A stretch of DNA of 64,000 nucleotides from GCA-002790615 sp964438025 (GCA_964438025.1 CAYTIK010000001.1:1-64000), one strand, 5' to 3'. Counted from the stretch's first letter, positions 47,092-54,494 are shown. Made by a program: numbers and translations. The notes: a model not told the origin generated them from the sequence alone.

Positions 47092-48786
47092 ATGCTTAAA
47101 GCCTACGACAATTTTATAAAATTGGCAATAAAAAAATTACGCCGCGATACGGTATCCTTTTCTGAACTCAAAAAAAATATTTGCTTTGAGCTCAAGCTAC
47201 CCATGCCACCGACTAATGCCGACTTACGCGAACATTACGAAAAATTGATAGTGCGCAGAATTGTTCAGCGTAGTCCACAATTGGAAAAAATATTAATAAG
47301 CCGAAAAATTCGCACCCAGTCCGGCGTGGCGGTCGTGGCGGTTCTGACTAAGAGTTACCTCTGCCCGGGCCAATGTTTATATTGCCCGACCGAAAAGGAC
47401 ATGCCCAAAAGCTATCTTTCCAACGAACCGGCGGTGATGCGGGCTATTTCGGCTCAATTTAATCCCTATCGCCAAGTACAAAGCCGCTTGCGATCTCTGG
47501 AGCTCAATGGACATCAAACGGATAAAATAGAATTGATTGTGATGGGNNNNNNNNNNATGGGAGGGACGTTTTCGGCGTTACCGAAAAATTATCAACAAAA
47601 ATTCATTTCTGAATGTTTTCGGGCTTGTAATGACTACCCTAAAAAGTTCAAAGTTCAAAGTTCAAAGTTCAAAGATTTTAATTTATTATTATCTAAAGAA
47701 CAAAAAAGAAGCGAAAAAGCCAAACACCGGATTATTGGACTGACTTTGGAAACTCGGCCGGATTTTATTAATGAAGCAGAAATTTTAAATTTTCGCCAGC
47801 TTGGTTGCACGCGCGTAGAACTGGGCGTGCAAAGTATCTTTAATGATGTTTTGGAAATTAATAAGCGCGGCCATAAAATAGAGGCCTCTATAGAAGCCAC
47901 TAAATTATTGAAGGATGCCGGCTTCAAAATCAATTACCATATGATGCCTGGTCTCCCCGGCTCTAATCCCAAAAAAGATTTTTTGATGTTTCAAAAATTA
48001 TTTTCCAACCCCAATTTTCAACCGGATATGCTGAAAATTTATCCGACCGTGGTTACCAAAAATAGTGCGTTATATAAATTATGGCGCCAGGGAAAATATC
48101 AACCGCTCAATGATAACCAATTTAAAAAGTTGATTTTAAAAATTAAAAAAGAGGCCATTCCACCTTACGTTCGCATTTCCCGCCTGGTGCGCGACGTTCC
48201 CGCGACTTCCATTGTGGCCGGGCCGAAAATTTCCAACTTGCGCCAACTAATTATTCCCGAGTCGCTTTGCCAGTGCATCCGTTGCCGGGAAGTGGGCAGT
48301 AATTATGCTTTAAAAGAAAAAATAATTCTCGACCGCATTGATTATCCAGCTTCCGATGGAAAAGAAATATTTTTACAGTACATTTCTAAAGATAAGCAGA
48401 AACTGTTTGCCCTGCTTCGTTTACGCATACCTAGCCTTTGCCATTCCGGACTTAATCCGGAATCTAGAGAAAAAAAAGAAAAATATTTTCTGGATTCCCG
48501 CATTCGCGGGAATGACAAGTTGTATGGATTACTACCTATTTTAAAAAATGCCGCCCTCATCCGTGAAATCCATACTTACGGCCAGCTGACCCAAATAGAT
48601 AAATATGATAAGAAATCTCCCCAGCATTTCGGCCTGGGAAAGAAATTAATGGCCACAGCAGAAAAAATCGCCAAAAAAGAGTTTCAGTTAAAGAAAATCG
48701 CCGTGATTTCCGGCATCGGCGCGCGCGGGTATTACCGTAAATTGGGTTATAGTCAAAAAGATGGCTATATGGTAAAATCGATTTAA
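47092..48786 (+). CDS. Elp3-like tRNA uridine-34 acetyltransferase/radical SAM
   Basis: Radical SAM plus GNAT enzyme that starts carboxymethylation of wobble U34. The cluster motif CPGQCLYC gives Cys91, Cys95, Cys98. EKMDMPKSYLSNEPAVMRA-type sequence follows, and ALIREIHTYGQLTQI with GLGKKLMATAEKIAKKE forms the GNAT domain. Three disruptions: the 10-N gap at 47547; a 7-mer array FKVQSSKFKDF near residue 188; and SGLNPESR-FLDSRIRGNDK, a translated palindromic repeat near 450-476. The reading frame is intact across all three. Confidence 0.92.
   Translation: MLKAYDNFIKLAIKKLRRDTVSFSELKKNICFELKLPMPPTNADLREHYEKLIVRRIVQRSPQLEKILISRKIRTQSGVAVVAVLTKSYLCPGQCLYCPTEKDMPKSYLSNEPAVMRAISAQFNPYRQVQSRLRSLELNGHQTDKIELIVMXXXXMGGTFSALPKNYQQKFISECFRACNDYPKKFKVQSSKFKDFNLLLSKEQKRSEKAKHRIIGLTLETRPDFINEAEILNFRQLGCTRVELGVQSIFNDVLEINKRGHKIEASIEATKLLKDAGFKINYHMMPGLPGSNPKKDFLMFQKLFSNPNFQPDMLKIYPTVVTKNSALYKLWRQGKYQPLNDNQFKKLILKIKKEAIPPYVRISRLVRDVPATSIVAGPKISNLRQLIIPESLCQCIRCREVGSNYALKEKIILDRIDYPASDGKEIFLQYISKDKQKLFALLRLRIPSLCHSGLNPESREKKEKYFLDSRIRGNDKLYGLLPILKNAALIREIHTYGQLTQIDKYDKKSPQHFGLGKKLMATAEKIAKKEFQLKKIAVISGIGARGYYRKLGYSQKDGYMVKSI
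47547..47556. other. 10-N scaffold gap
   Basis: The left flank ends ATGGG and the right flank starts ATGGGAGGG. Elp3 proteins read LIVMGGTF here. Overlapping the two ATGGG copies gives exactly that, so no sequence is probably missing. Confidence 0.8.
47644..47678. repeat. Heptamer array AAGTTCA in the Elp3-like gene
   Basis: AAGTTCA four times, then AAGATTT, in frame as FKVQSSKFKDF, where Elp3 relatives do not have it. Confidence 0.65.
48441..48519. repeat. Palindromic repeat inserted in the Elp3-like gene
   Basis: CATTCCGGACTTAATCCGGAA (48441-48461), then a spacer, then GGATTCCCGCATTCGCGGG with GAATGAC (48492-48514). It gives CHSGLNPESR and FLDSRIRGNDK in frame. Confidence 0.7.
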
Positions 48787-48809
48787 GTTTATAAATTAAA
48801 CTTTAAGAT

Positions 48810-49208
48810 ATGAACTCTAAGATAATTATCGCTTCCGGACCGGTTATTGTAGAAGATAATAAAGTACTTTTAGACAAGGATAAAAAAGAAGATTTGTGGA
48901 AATTTTGCGGTGGAAAAGTATCTGAAAATAATTTAGATCTTATTAACACTGCCAAAAAAAGAGCTCAAGAGGAAATGGGAATAACTATTGAAATTCTAGA
49001 TGAAAATCCTTTTGTTATGTATCTAAAAAGAAATATACAAGGAGAATTAATTGATGTTCTTTTGGTTCATTATCTAGCCAAAAGAATAGATGAAATTAAT
49101 CCCGGAGGAGAAACAAAAGAATGGAGTTGGTTTGAGCTGAATAATTTACCTTCTAATCTCGGACCCAACATTATTCCCGCTTTAAAACATTTTGGCTTTA
49201 TTAAATAA
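48810..49208 (+). CDS. Nudix hydrolase
   Basis: Hydrolyses nucleoside diphosphate-linked compounds. The Nudix box is a variant: GGKVSENNLDLINTAKKRAQEEMGI, in which RAQEEMG keeps the two Glu and final Gly, but the early Gx5E spacing is loose. VLLDKDKKEDLWKFCGGKV before it and VHYLAKRIDEINPGGETKEW after it fit the fold. 132 aa. It follows the Elp3-like gene by 23 bp. Substrate unknown. Confidence 0.82.
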   Translation: MNSKIIIASGPVIVEDNKVLLDKDKKEDLWKFCGGKVSENNLDLINTAKKRAQEEMGITIEILDENPFVMYLKRNIQGELIDVLLVHYLAKRIDEINPGGETKEWSWFELNNLPSNLGPNIIPALKHFGFIK

Positions 49209-49212
49209 ATTC

Positions 49213-49352
49213 ACCCCGTTAAATAATTTTGCTAAAGCAAAATTAAGATTTGAATGCTTTCAAAAAAACAGGGTATATTTATTAAAGATAAATTTTTAAT
49301 TTAAAAATAAGCTTGCATTTCTAAGGGAAATTCAAATCTTATTTAACAGGGT
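49213..49352. mobile_element. 140-bp inverted-repeat element
   Basis: The ends ACCCCGTTAAATAA (49213-49226) and, inverted, TTATTTAACAGGGT (49339-49352) extend into shared AGATTTGAAT on both sides. The left arm is interrupted by a TTTTGCTAAAGCAAAA hairpin. No ORF. It lies between the Nudix gene and yjbQ, ending 2 bp before the yjbQ start. It is a candidate miniature element or REP-type unit. Confidence 0.55.
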
Positions 49353-49354
49353 AA

Positions 49355-49798
49355 ATGAAAATTATCCATCACGTTATCAAGATGAAAACCGCCGCGACTT
49401 TGGATTTCATCGACATTACCGAAAAAATCCAGCAAAAAATCAAAGAGACTGGCATTAAAAATGGTGTAATTAATATCCAAAGCTTGCACACGACCATGGC
49501 CATCATTATCAATGAAGCCGAACCACTGCTCATTTCTGACATGAAAACGCTGCTGGAAAAAATGGCGCCGCGGACTTTTAAGTATATGCACGATAATTTC
49601 GAAATCCGCACTGTCAATATGTGCGATGGAGAATGCCAAAACGGCCATGCCCACGCCAAGGCTATCCACTTGCCAAGTTCCGCTTTTTTAAATATACTAC
49701 AAAACCATCTGCAATTGGGCCGATGGCAGCGGGTTTTCGCGGTCGAACTCGACCGCTCGAGAGTGAGAGAGGTTTCACTGCAAATTATAGGTCAATAG
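49355..49798 (+). CDS. yjbQ: YjbQ/UPF0047 family protein
   Basis: Small beta-sandwich protein, family members having weak thiamin-phosphate synthase activity. FIDITEKIQQKIKETGI, then VINIQSLHTTMAIIINEAEP, then NGHAHAKAIHLPSSAFLNIL and LGRWQRVFAVELDRSRVREV all match. Length 147 aa is typical. The start lies immediately after the 140-bp inverted-repeat element, which supplies its 5' leader. Confidence 0.93.
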   Translation: MKIIHHVIKMKTAATLDFIDITEKIQQKIKETGIKNGVINIQSLHTTMAIIINEAEPLLISDMKTLLEKMAPRTFKYMHDNFEIRTVNMCDGECQNGHAHAKAIHLPSSAFLNILQNHLQLGRWQRVFAVELDRSRVREVSLQIIGQ

Positions 49799-49814
49799 AA
49801 AGGAGGATTCGAAA

Positions 49815-49958
49815 ATGTTCCTTAAAATTCTGTTGTTGGTTAGTTTGATAATACTGCTTATGGACATGCATTATTATCCACGTCCCTTCTTTTTAATGCG
49901 CATTGTGAACTTTATGTTAAAAAAGTGGGATAATTTCAAAGGTGTGGCTGGTTGGTGA
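49815..49958 (+). CDS. Small membrane peptide, 47 aa
   Basis: Reads MFLKILLLVSLIILLMDMHY, then YPRPFFLMRIVNFMLKKW to a TGA. One membrane helix (2-17) is followed by an amphipathic basic segment. AAAGGAGG lies 8 nt before the ATG. It follows yjbQ by 16 bp and precedes another small membrane gene. No function known. Confidence 0.6.
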   Translation: MFLKILLLVSLIILLMDMHYYPRPFFLMRIVNFMLKKWDNFKGVAGW

Positions 49959-50002
49959 ATTCATATTGGATATTCTCACTATTTTGAAGAAAGGAGGAAA
50001 AA

Positions 50003-50245
50003 ATGAAGTTCTGCAATATCATATTGCCATCGGTTTTGTGTCTATCGGTCTATATTGTTCAACAAATATGGCTTGGGATCAAAAAAATCCCATCCCTCAA
50101 TGTGGGCAGGATTTTACTTTCCCTTCTCATAATTTGTTTATGCATTCCCGCATCGGCAATTTGTGAGATATTCCTGCTTCCCAAAACAATCCCCGACATT
50201 TTCCGATCTTGGTTTCCCAAACTCCTGCAATACGACTACCCATAA
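50003..50245 (+). CDS. Small membrane protein, 80 aa
   Basis: Starts MKFCNIILPSVLCLSVYIVQ with AAAGGAGG 5 nt upstream. Two helices (about 4-24 and 36-57: ILLSLLIICLCIPASAICEI), then a short tail. No family is recognised. It is followed by an intrinsic terminator, so it ends the yjbQ-small-gene group. Confidence 0.62.
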   Translation: MKFCNIILPSVLCLSVYIVQQIWLGIKKIPSLNVGRILLSLLIICLCIPASAICEIFLLPKTIPDIFRSWFPKLLQYDYP

Positions 50246-50274
50246 TGTCAATTGCCATTTCATCCCATCAACTG

Positions 50275-50310
50275 GCCCCGGATATTTCTTGTTCGGGGCT
50301 TATTTTATTT
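50275..50310 (+). terminator. Terminator after the 80-aa gene
   Basis: The stem GCCCCG/CGGGGC with a 13-nt loop is followed by TTATTTTATTT. Confidence 0.8.
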
Positions 50311-50335
50311 CTCCGTTTTATTATGCAAAGCTTCA

Positions 50336-50627
50336 CCCCGCACTAATTTTTATTTAAAGATTTTTTTATTCTTTTTTTCAATTGAGCAAGCGCTTGGCCA
50401 TGCTGTTTTATTTGTTTTTCTTTTTCCCATGCATCTTCTTCTGCAAAATAAGCTTCGTAATAAACAAGCTTCCATTTGTGATTTTTTGTATATAAAGAAT
50501 GGCTATCATTATGTTGAAAAAATCTTTTTTTAAATCACTCGTACAGCCATAATATAATTCGTTTTTTTCATTTTTTAGCACATAGAAGTAATGCATACGA
50601 ATTAAAATAATAAAAGTTAGTGCGGGG
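50336..50627 (-). mobile_element. GIY-YIG mini-element with terminal inverted repeats
   Basis: Ends CCCCGCACTAATTTTTAT (50336-50353) and, inverted, CCCCGCACTAACTTTTAT (50610-50627): 17 of 18 bases match. They enclose only a GIY-YIG ORF, whose TAG stop lies inside one end (TTAGTGCGGGG). A related terminal repeat bounds the 129-bp element at 5432, and partial single ends occur at 4651-4666 and 56973-56987. Confidence 0.6.
50343..50596 (-). pseudogene. GIY-YIG nuclease family protein, frameshifted
   Basis: Starts MHYFYVLKNEKNELYYGCTS (the GIY-YIG pair is YFYVL...LYYGC). After DLKK, a run of 7 A is one base short: adding one A, or a -1 slip at A AAA AAA, gives RFFQHNDSHSLYTKNHKW, then LVYYEAYFAEEDAWEKEKQI and a tail ending SLNKN. 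The zero frame instead ends early (50408). The corrected protein, about 84 aa, is the normal length for the small UvrC-type nucleases abundant in CPR genomes. Whether the slip is real, programmed or an error is open. Confidence 0.78.
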
Positions 50628-50632
50628 CAAGC

Positions 50633-50672
50633 TGTCCACAAGCGCCTTGGATATCATTGCCAAAGCTTTTTT
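50633..50672 (-). pseudogene. rlmN 3'-end fragment
   Basis: On the minus strand it reads KSFGNDIQGACGQLAPH to a stop, matching the C-terminus of RlmN (GTDIQGACGQL). About 34 of 40 bases match 52784-52823. The last codons run into the GIY-YIG element end. Confidence 0.65.
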
Positions 50673-50685
50673 TATTTTTGAATAT

Positions 50686-50720
50686 CAAAAGGACTTGAGA
50701 AAATATTTCTCTCAAGTCCT
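50686..50720 (-). terminator. Terminator of the 188-aa membrane gene
   Basis: The stem AGGACTTGAGA/TCTCAAGTCCT is followed by TTTTG on the minus strand. Confidence 0.75.
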
Positions 50721-50738
50721 CATTTTTTTATAACCTTG

Positions 50739-51305
50739 TCATTTCTTATCAATTATGTCTATTACGTTTTTTGGTAAGGGAATCTTTTTCATATAGCTCC
50801 ATATAAAATTACCCTTCGCCATTATCGCATGCATAATCAAGCGCAGTAGAAACAAAATTAACGCTTCAATGCCTAAGAGTATATAATAATCCGCCCAAAC
50901 AATACCCGCGACAGCGTTTATTATTATCTTAGGTAAGGGCCCTGAAATAATCATTATATAGATATATGCTACGCTTTTATTGTATTTGATTTCTTCTTCC
51001 AATCCCAACGATATTGGCCGCATTATGAATGGCATGCTTTTTGATTTGTTTTTTGTGGTCACAAGTATGTCAGTAATTGCTATCGCATAACCAGCGACAG
51101 AATTAATGATGATACATAACACAAATTTGTAAGGCTGATTAGTAATCGCCAATAACAGCCAGTCCGCCACGCCTGTCCACCATTTTGATTCAACGCTAAG
51201 CTGAAGAATGTACATAACAGCAACAAATTCAATTGAAAGCAATGATGCTAACAAAATTATAAGCACACCCGCACTAAAACCTCTACGATCATCCATTTTT
51301 TTCAT
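50739..51305 (-). CDS. Hypothetical membrane protein, 188 aa
   Basis: Starts MKKMDDRRGFSAGVLIILLA at the ATG at 51305, chosen for AAGGAGGAAA upstream. Four or five helices: 11-33, about 49-76, about 113-133 and about 136-160. A conserved-looking KFVLCIIINSVAGYAIAITD sits in the middle. No family is recognised. It shares direction with the 139-aa gene upstream, with an inverted TCTCAAG repeat between them. Confidence 0.68.
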   Translation of the reverse strand: MKKMDDRRGFSAGVLIILLASLLSIEFVAVMYILQLSVESKWWTGVADWLLLAITNQPYKFVLCIIINSVAGYAIAITDILVTTKNKSKSMPFIMRPISLGLEEEIKYNKSVAYIYIMIISGPLPKIIINAVAGIVWADYYILLGIEALILFLLRLIMHAIMAKGNFIWSYMKKIPLPKNVIDIIDKK

Positions 51306-51385
51306 GACTTTCCTCCTTTTTTTAGAGAAGGCTTGAGAAAAAAAATCTCTCAAGTCTCAAGCAACTTAATTTACCCAGAAAACTT

Positions 51386-51805
51386 TCAAGGAGCTTTCAT
51401 GTCTTGTTTCTTTTGCTCCTCCTTGATATCTGCCAGAATTTTCTTGCGTTTTTCGGTTTCCGAAATCCACTTTTTAATTTTTTCTCCTTGGTTATAAAAA
51501 TCATTGAATTCTAGCCTGGACAAAACAACTACTCCATCGGGAAATTCAACCACAAAGTATCTGATATCTTTATACCTTTCGCTAGGTTCACTAGGTTCGA
51601 TGTCTCCATGTTTTGAATGTCTTATTATTTCAAGAATGCGGACCCTTTCAATCTTGCCATTTCTCGCAATCTCAAAATGCGCTCCTACCATTTTTTCTAC
51701 CCGATCAATTTCTCGGTCGGTTAATATATGCTCACCAACAAGCATAGCTAGCACAAACACAAAAAAAACCACCCATATCTTATATTTCCTGATCCAATTT
51801 TTCAT
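51386..51805 (-). CDS. Membrane-anchored hypothetical protein, 139 aa
   Basis: Starts MKNWIRKYKIWVVFFVFVLA at the ATG at 51805 with AAAGGAGAAGAGG upstream. One helix (10-27), then an extracytoplasmic domain with HFEIARNGKIERVRILEII and IRYFVVEFPDGVVVLSRLEF (beta hairpins), and a Lys-rich tail. No family is recognised. It may be co-transcribed with the next membrane gene. Confidence 0.68.
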   Translation of the reverse strand: MKNWIRKYKIWVVFFVFVLAMLVGEHILTDREIDRVEKMVGAHFEIARNGKIERVRILEIIRHSKHGDIEPSEPSERYKDIRYFVVEFPDGVVVLSRLEFNDFYNQGEKIKKWISETEKRKKILADIKEEQKKQDMKAP

Positions 51806-51955
51806 AACCTCTTCTCCTTTCATTGGTTGTTGCGTTTTTGGGTTAATTGTCAAAAAACTGCTTAACGGCTTATTGTAAACTAAATGAATTAATTTAGGTC
51901 ATTTTTCAGCATTTTTAATATATCGCTGTTTATTTTTCTCATTTTTGGCTCAACA

Positions 51956-51984
51956 TTGACATTATTTATCCTTTATGCTATCTT
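51956..51984 (+). promoter_or_regulatory. Promoter of the TrmB-type regulator
   Basis: TTGACA (51956-51961) and TATCTT (51979-51984) with a 17-bp spacer, 33 bp before the start. Confidence 0.7.
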
Positions 51985-52017
51985 TTTAAAAACGACCTTT
52001 TTGGCGACAAAAAAACT

Positions 52018-52752
52018 ATGCTTAAAAAAGAATTGGGAAAATTGAATCTTACGGATAGAGAAGCCGGCGTATATATGGCTCTTTTGGAGCTGGGCGAAAC
52101 CTCTATTGAAAGAATTTCCATGAAATCAAAGATAAAGAGAACCACAGTATATGATGTAATTGAAACGTTAAAAGACAAGGGCCTTATTGGAACCATTAAA
52201 AAGAAAAAACGAACTTTATATTATGCTGAGGATCCCCGAATTCTCGGGAATCAACTGGAAGAAAAGAAAACCGTCTTGAATAACATCCTCCCCCAGCTAT
52301 TGTCTATCGCTAATTTCATAGATAAAAAACCTGATATCAGATTTTTTGAAGGCGCTGAAGGAATAAAAAATGTTTACCAAGATACGCTGAATTATCCCGG
52401 ACAAGAAATTCTTATGTGGGGATCGACCGATGTATTTAAATATTTCGATGAAGATTTTATGTGGAATTATTATCTGCAAAAAAGAATTGAAAAGAAAATT
52501 TGGATGCGGGCCATCGGACAAGATTTGGAAGTTGTACGCAAGATTAAATCCGCTGATAGTAAAAGCCTGCGCCAAACGCGCCTGCACAATTTCAAAGAAT
52601 TCCCCTTTGATGTGGAAATTAATCTTTATGGAAAAAGTAAAATAGGCGTTATGGCATTTCAAGAACAGATCGGGCTGATCATCGAAAGCGAAAAAATTTA
52701 TAATACGCTAAAAAGCATCTTCGAATTGAATTGGAAAATGCTGGAAAAATAA
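52018..52752 (+). CDS. TrmB-family transcription regulator
   Basis: The N-terminal winged helix (about 5-75) reads LGKLNLTDREAGVYMALLEL and RTTVYDVIETLKDKGLI, which matches TrmB. The C-terminal sensor domain (95-244) holds DIRFFEGAEGIKNVYQDTL and QEILMWGSTDVFKYFD, like the PLD-like/sensor region of archaeal TrmB-type regulators. The ligand is unknown. The gene is convergent with rlmN (2-bp gap at the stops). Confidence 0.85.
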   Translation: MLKKELGKLNLTDREAGVYMALLELGETSIERISMKSKIKRTTVYDVIETLKDKGLIGTIKKKKRTLYYAEDPRILGNQLEEKKTVLNNILPQLLSIANFIDKKPDIRFFEGAEGIKNVYQDTLNYPGQEILMWGSTDVFKYFDEDFMWNYYLQKRIEKKIWMRAIGQDLEVVRKIKSADSKSLRQTRLHNFKEFPFDVEINLYGKSKIGVMAFQEQIGLIIESEKIYNTLKSIFELNWKMLEK

Positions 52753-52754
52753 AG

Positions 52755-53840
52755 CTACTTGCCAGATGTTAGTTGTCCGCAAGCGCCTTGGATGTCAGTG
52801 CCGAGACTTTTTCTGATTGTCGTTTTGATACCATTGCGCAAAAGCAGATTTTGAAATTTTTTGATCCTTTGAAAATCCGACGGTTGGAAACTACCCTTGG
52901 TCGTATTGGCGGGAATCAAGTTTATGTGCAAGAGATAACTATCTTTGATGGATTTTAAATAATCAATAAGGCTATCCGCGTCATATGGAGAATCATTGAG
53001 ACCCTTGAACATCGCGTATTCGATAAAAACTTTTCTCCGGCTTTCTTTAAAATAGCCTTGCAGGGCGTAGCGCAAGTCCCGTAGATCGTATTTCCGGCTG
53101 ACCGGCATATACTTATTCCTTTTTTGCTCGTCGGCAAAGTGGAGAGAGATGGCCAGATTAACTTGCGGAAATTCTTTGACCAGTTTTTCTATTCCATCGG
53201 GAATGCCGGCGGTCGAAACCGAAATACTGCGCGAACCAAAACCGAAAAGTTCCGGATTGATAAGATTTTCGATACTTTTCCTCACTTCTCCCCAATTTAA
53301 AAACGGTTCGCCCATGCCCATGAAGACGATGTTGTTTAGTTTGTAGTTTGTAGTTGGTAGTTTGTGGTTTGTGCTTTGTGTTTTGTTTGTGTTTTGGATT
53401 TTGTGTTTTTGTGTTTTATTCAGATAATTTTTCCAAAACAAAATTTGGTCCGTGATTTCTTCGGCCGATAAGTTTCTCTGAAACCCGCTTTGGCCGGTGG
53501 CGCAGAAAGCGCATTTGAGCGAACAGCCAACTTGGCAAGAAAGACACACGGTCCAATTATCAACTTTCGAAAAAATAATTACGGATTCAATATATTTTCC
53601 GTCGTTAAGTTTTAAAAGCGCCTTGATGGAATCTTTATCTTTGGAGACTAAAACTTTTTCTGTTTCGAAAGACAATATTTTAACTTGTTTTTCGAGTTTT
53701 TCTCTTAATTCCTTGGAAAAAGTCGTAATTTCGGCAAACGAAATAGCGCTGTCTTTATAGACTGCTTTTTTGACTTGCTCCAGCCGATACTTTGGCTGAT
53801 TAGTCTCTTTTAAAATTTTCGCTATTTTTTCAATATTCAT
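52755..53840 (-). CDS. rlmN: 23S rRNA/tRNA adenine C2-methyltransferase RlmN
   Basis: Radical SAM methylase of A2503 in 23S rRNA. The cluster motif is CSLKCAFC with Cys106, Cys110, Cys113. NNIVFMGMGEPFLN, SISVSTAGI and VNLAISLHFADEQKR follow. The C-terminal catalytic Cys is in DIQGACGQL. A 28-residue insert, NKTQKHKIQNTNKTQSTNHK and on, at 141-169 is encoded by twelve 7-mers (84 bp) and is not in other RlmN. The palindrome at 53861 is upstream and supplies TTGCAT/TATGGA. Confidence 0.95.
   Translation of the reverse strand: MNIEKIAKILKETNQPKYRLEQVKKAVYKDSAISFAEITTFSKELREKLEKQVKILSFETEKVLVSKDKDSIKALLKLNDGKYIESVIIFSKVDNWTVCLSCQVGCSLKCAFCATGQSGFQRNLSAEEITDQILFWKNYLNKTQKHKIQNTNKTQSTNHKLPTTNYKLNNIVFMGMGEPFLNWGEVRKSIENLINPELFGFGSRSISVSTAGIPDGIEKLVKEFPQVNLAISLHFADEQKRNKYMPVSRKYDLRDLRYALQGYFKESRRKVFIEYAMFKGLNDSPYDADSLIDYLKSIKDSYLLHINLIPANTTKGSFQPSDFQRIKKFQNLLLRNGIKTTIRKSLGTDIQGACGQLTSGK
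53335..53418. repeat. 84-bp heptamer array in frame in rlmN
   Basis: Twelve units of the TGTAGTT/TGTGGTT/TGTGTTT type. 84 bp = 12 x 7 = 28 x 3, so the array length is the lowest multiples that keep frame. Confidence 0.75.
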
Positions 53841-53860
53841 ATTCTAATTTTCTTCATTCC

Positions 53861-53898
53861 ATACTACATTTTATTGCATATGCAATGATTTATAGTAT
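53861..53898. repeat. GCATATGC palindrome A (before rlmN)
   Basis: 38 bp: outer arms ATACTA/TAGTAT, core ATTGCATATGCAAT. It abuts the PaaX/Cas2-like stop codon and lies 21 bp before the rlmN start. It differs from copy B at 54495 by one base. Confidence 0.75.
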
Positions 53899-54468
53899 TT
53901 AGTTTAATCTAAAAAAGGATCTTACATTTTGATCATTTTCTATTTCACAAGCAGTTATAATTTTAATTTCTTCTTTGCTTAAATTAAAGAAATTTCTTAA
54001 AACCCCTGCTTCCTTTTGAAAATCATATGGATAGACCCAAACACTTTTTTGCAATTGAAACAATCCCAATTCTTTGATTTTTCCTCTTAAATATTCTCTC
54101 TTTATATTATCTCTGTTTTTTATATCAAATATTAAAATTCTCCATTTTTTATCCCATCTTTCTGGTTTTTGTATTTTCAAATCATCAATTTGATATTTCC
54201 CCGCTGCTTTTTTTCCTTCTTTGGTGAGAGAAATATAAATTTGCTTACCTCTATATTCAAATTTTATCATATCCCTTTTTTTCAAACGATAAAAAGTATC
54301 GTAAAATTCTTTCTTCTTTTTCGCGCTGTTTACTTTATAAGAAATACTTTTTATTATTTTCGGAAGCACACGCATGAAAAAATGCGGATCATTAGCTGAG
54401 ATAATTATAGCACCCCCAATCAAAAGACTTTTAAAAATTGTTTTAGTTATTTCTTTTTTATTCAACAT
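53899..54468 (-). CDS. PaaX/Cas2-like regulator
   Basis: 189 aa. An N-terminal hydrophobic helix (about 13-25) is followed by a winged-helix-like segment (45-95: FYDTFYRLKKRDMIKFEYRG) and a ferredoxin-like domain: KKWRILIFDIKNRDNIKREY, then LGLFQLQKSVWVYPYDF, matching the PaaX C-terminal/Cas2 fold. No CRISPR array or cas gene is near, so a regulator is more likely than Cas2. Palindromes A and B stand on both sides of it. B supplies TTGCAT and TATAAT for its promoter. Confidence 0.78.
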   Translation of the reverse strand: MLNKKEITKTIFKSLLIGGAIIISANDPHFFMRVLPKIIKSISYKVNSAKKKKEFYDTFYRLKKRDMIKFEYRGKQIYISLTKEGKKAAGKYQIDDLKIQKPERWDKKWRILIFDIKNRDNIKREYLRGKIKELGLFQLQKSVWVYPYDFQKEAGVLRNFFNLSKEEIKIITACEIENDQNVRSFFRLN

Positions 54469-54494
54469 AATCCAATATATTATTACTACTAATT

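Noticed and set aside
53899..54468. Cas2 of a CRISPR system
   Set aside because: The C-terminal fold is Cas2/PaaX-like, but the protein has an N-terminal winged-helix-like part, and no repeat-spacer array or other cas gene is in the window.
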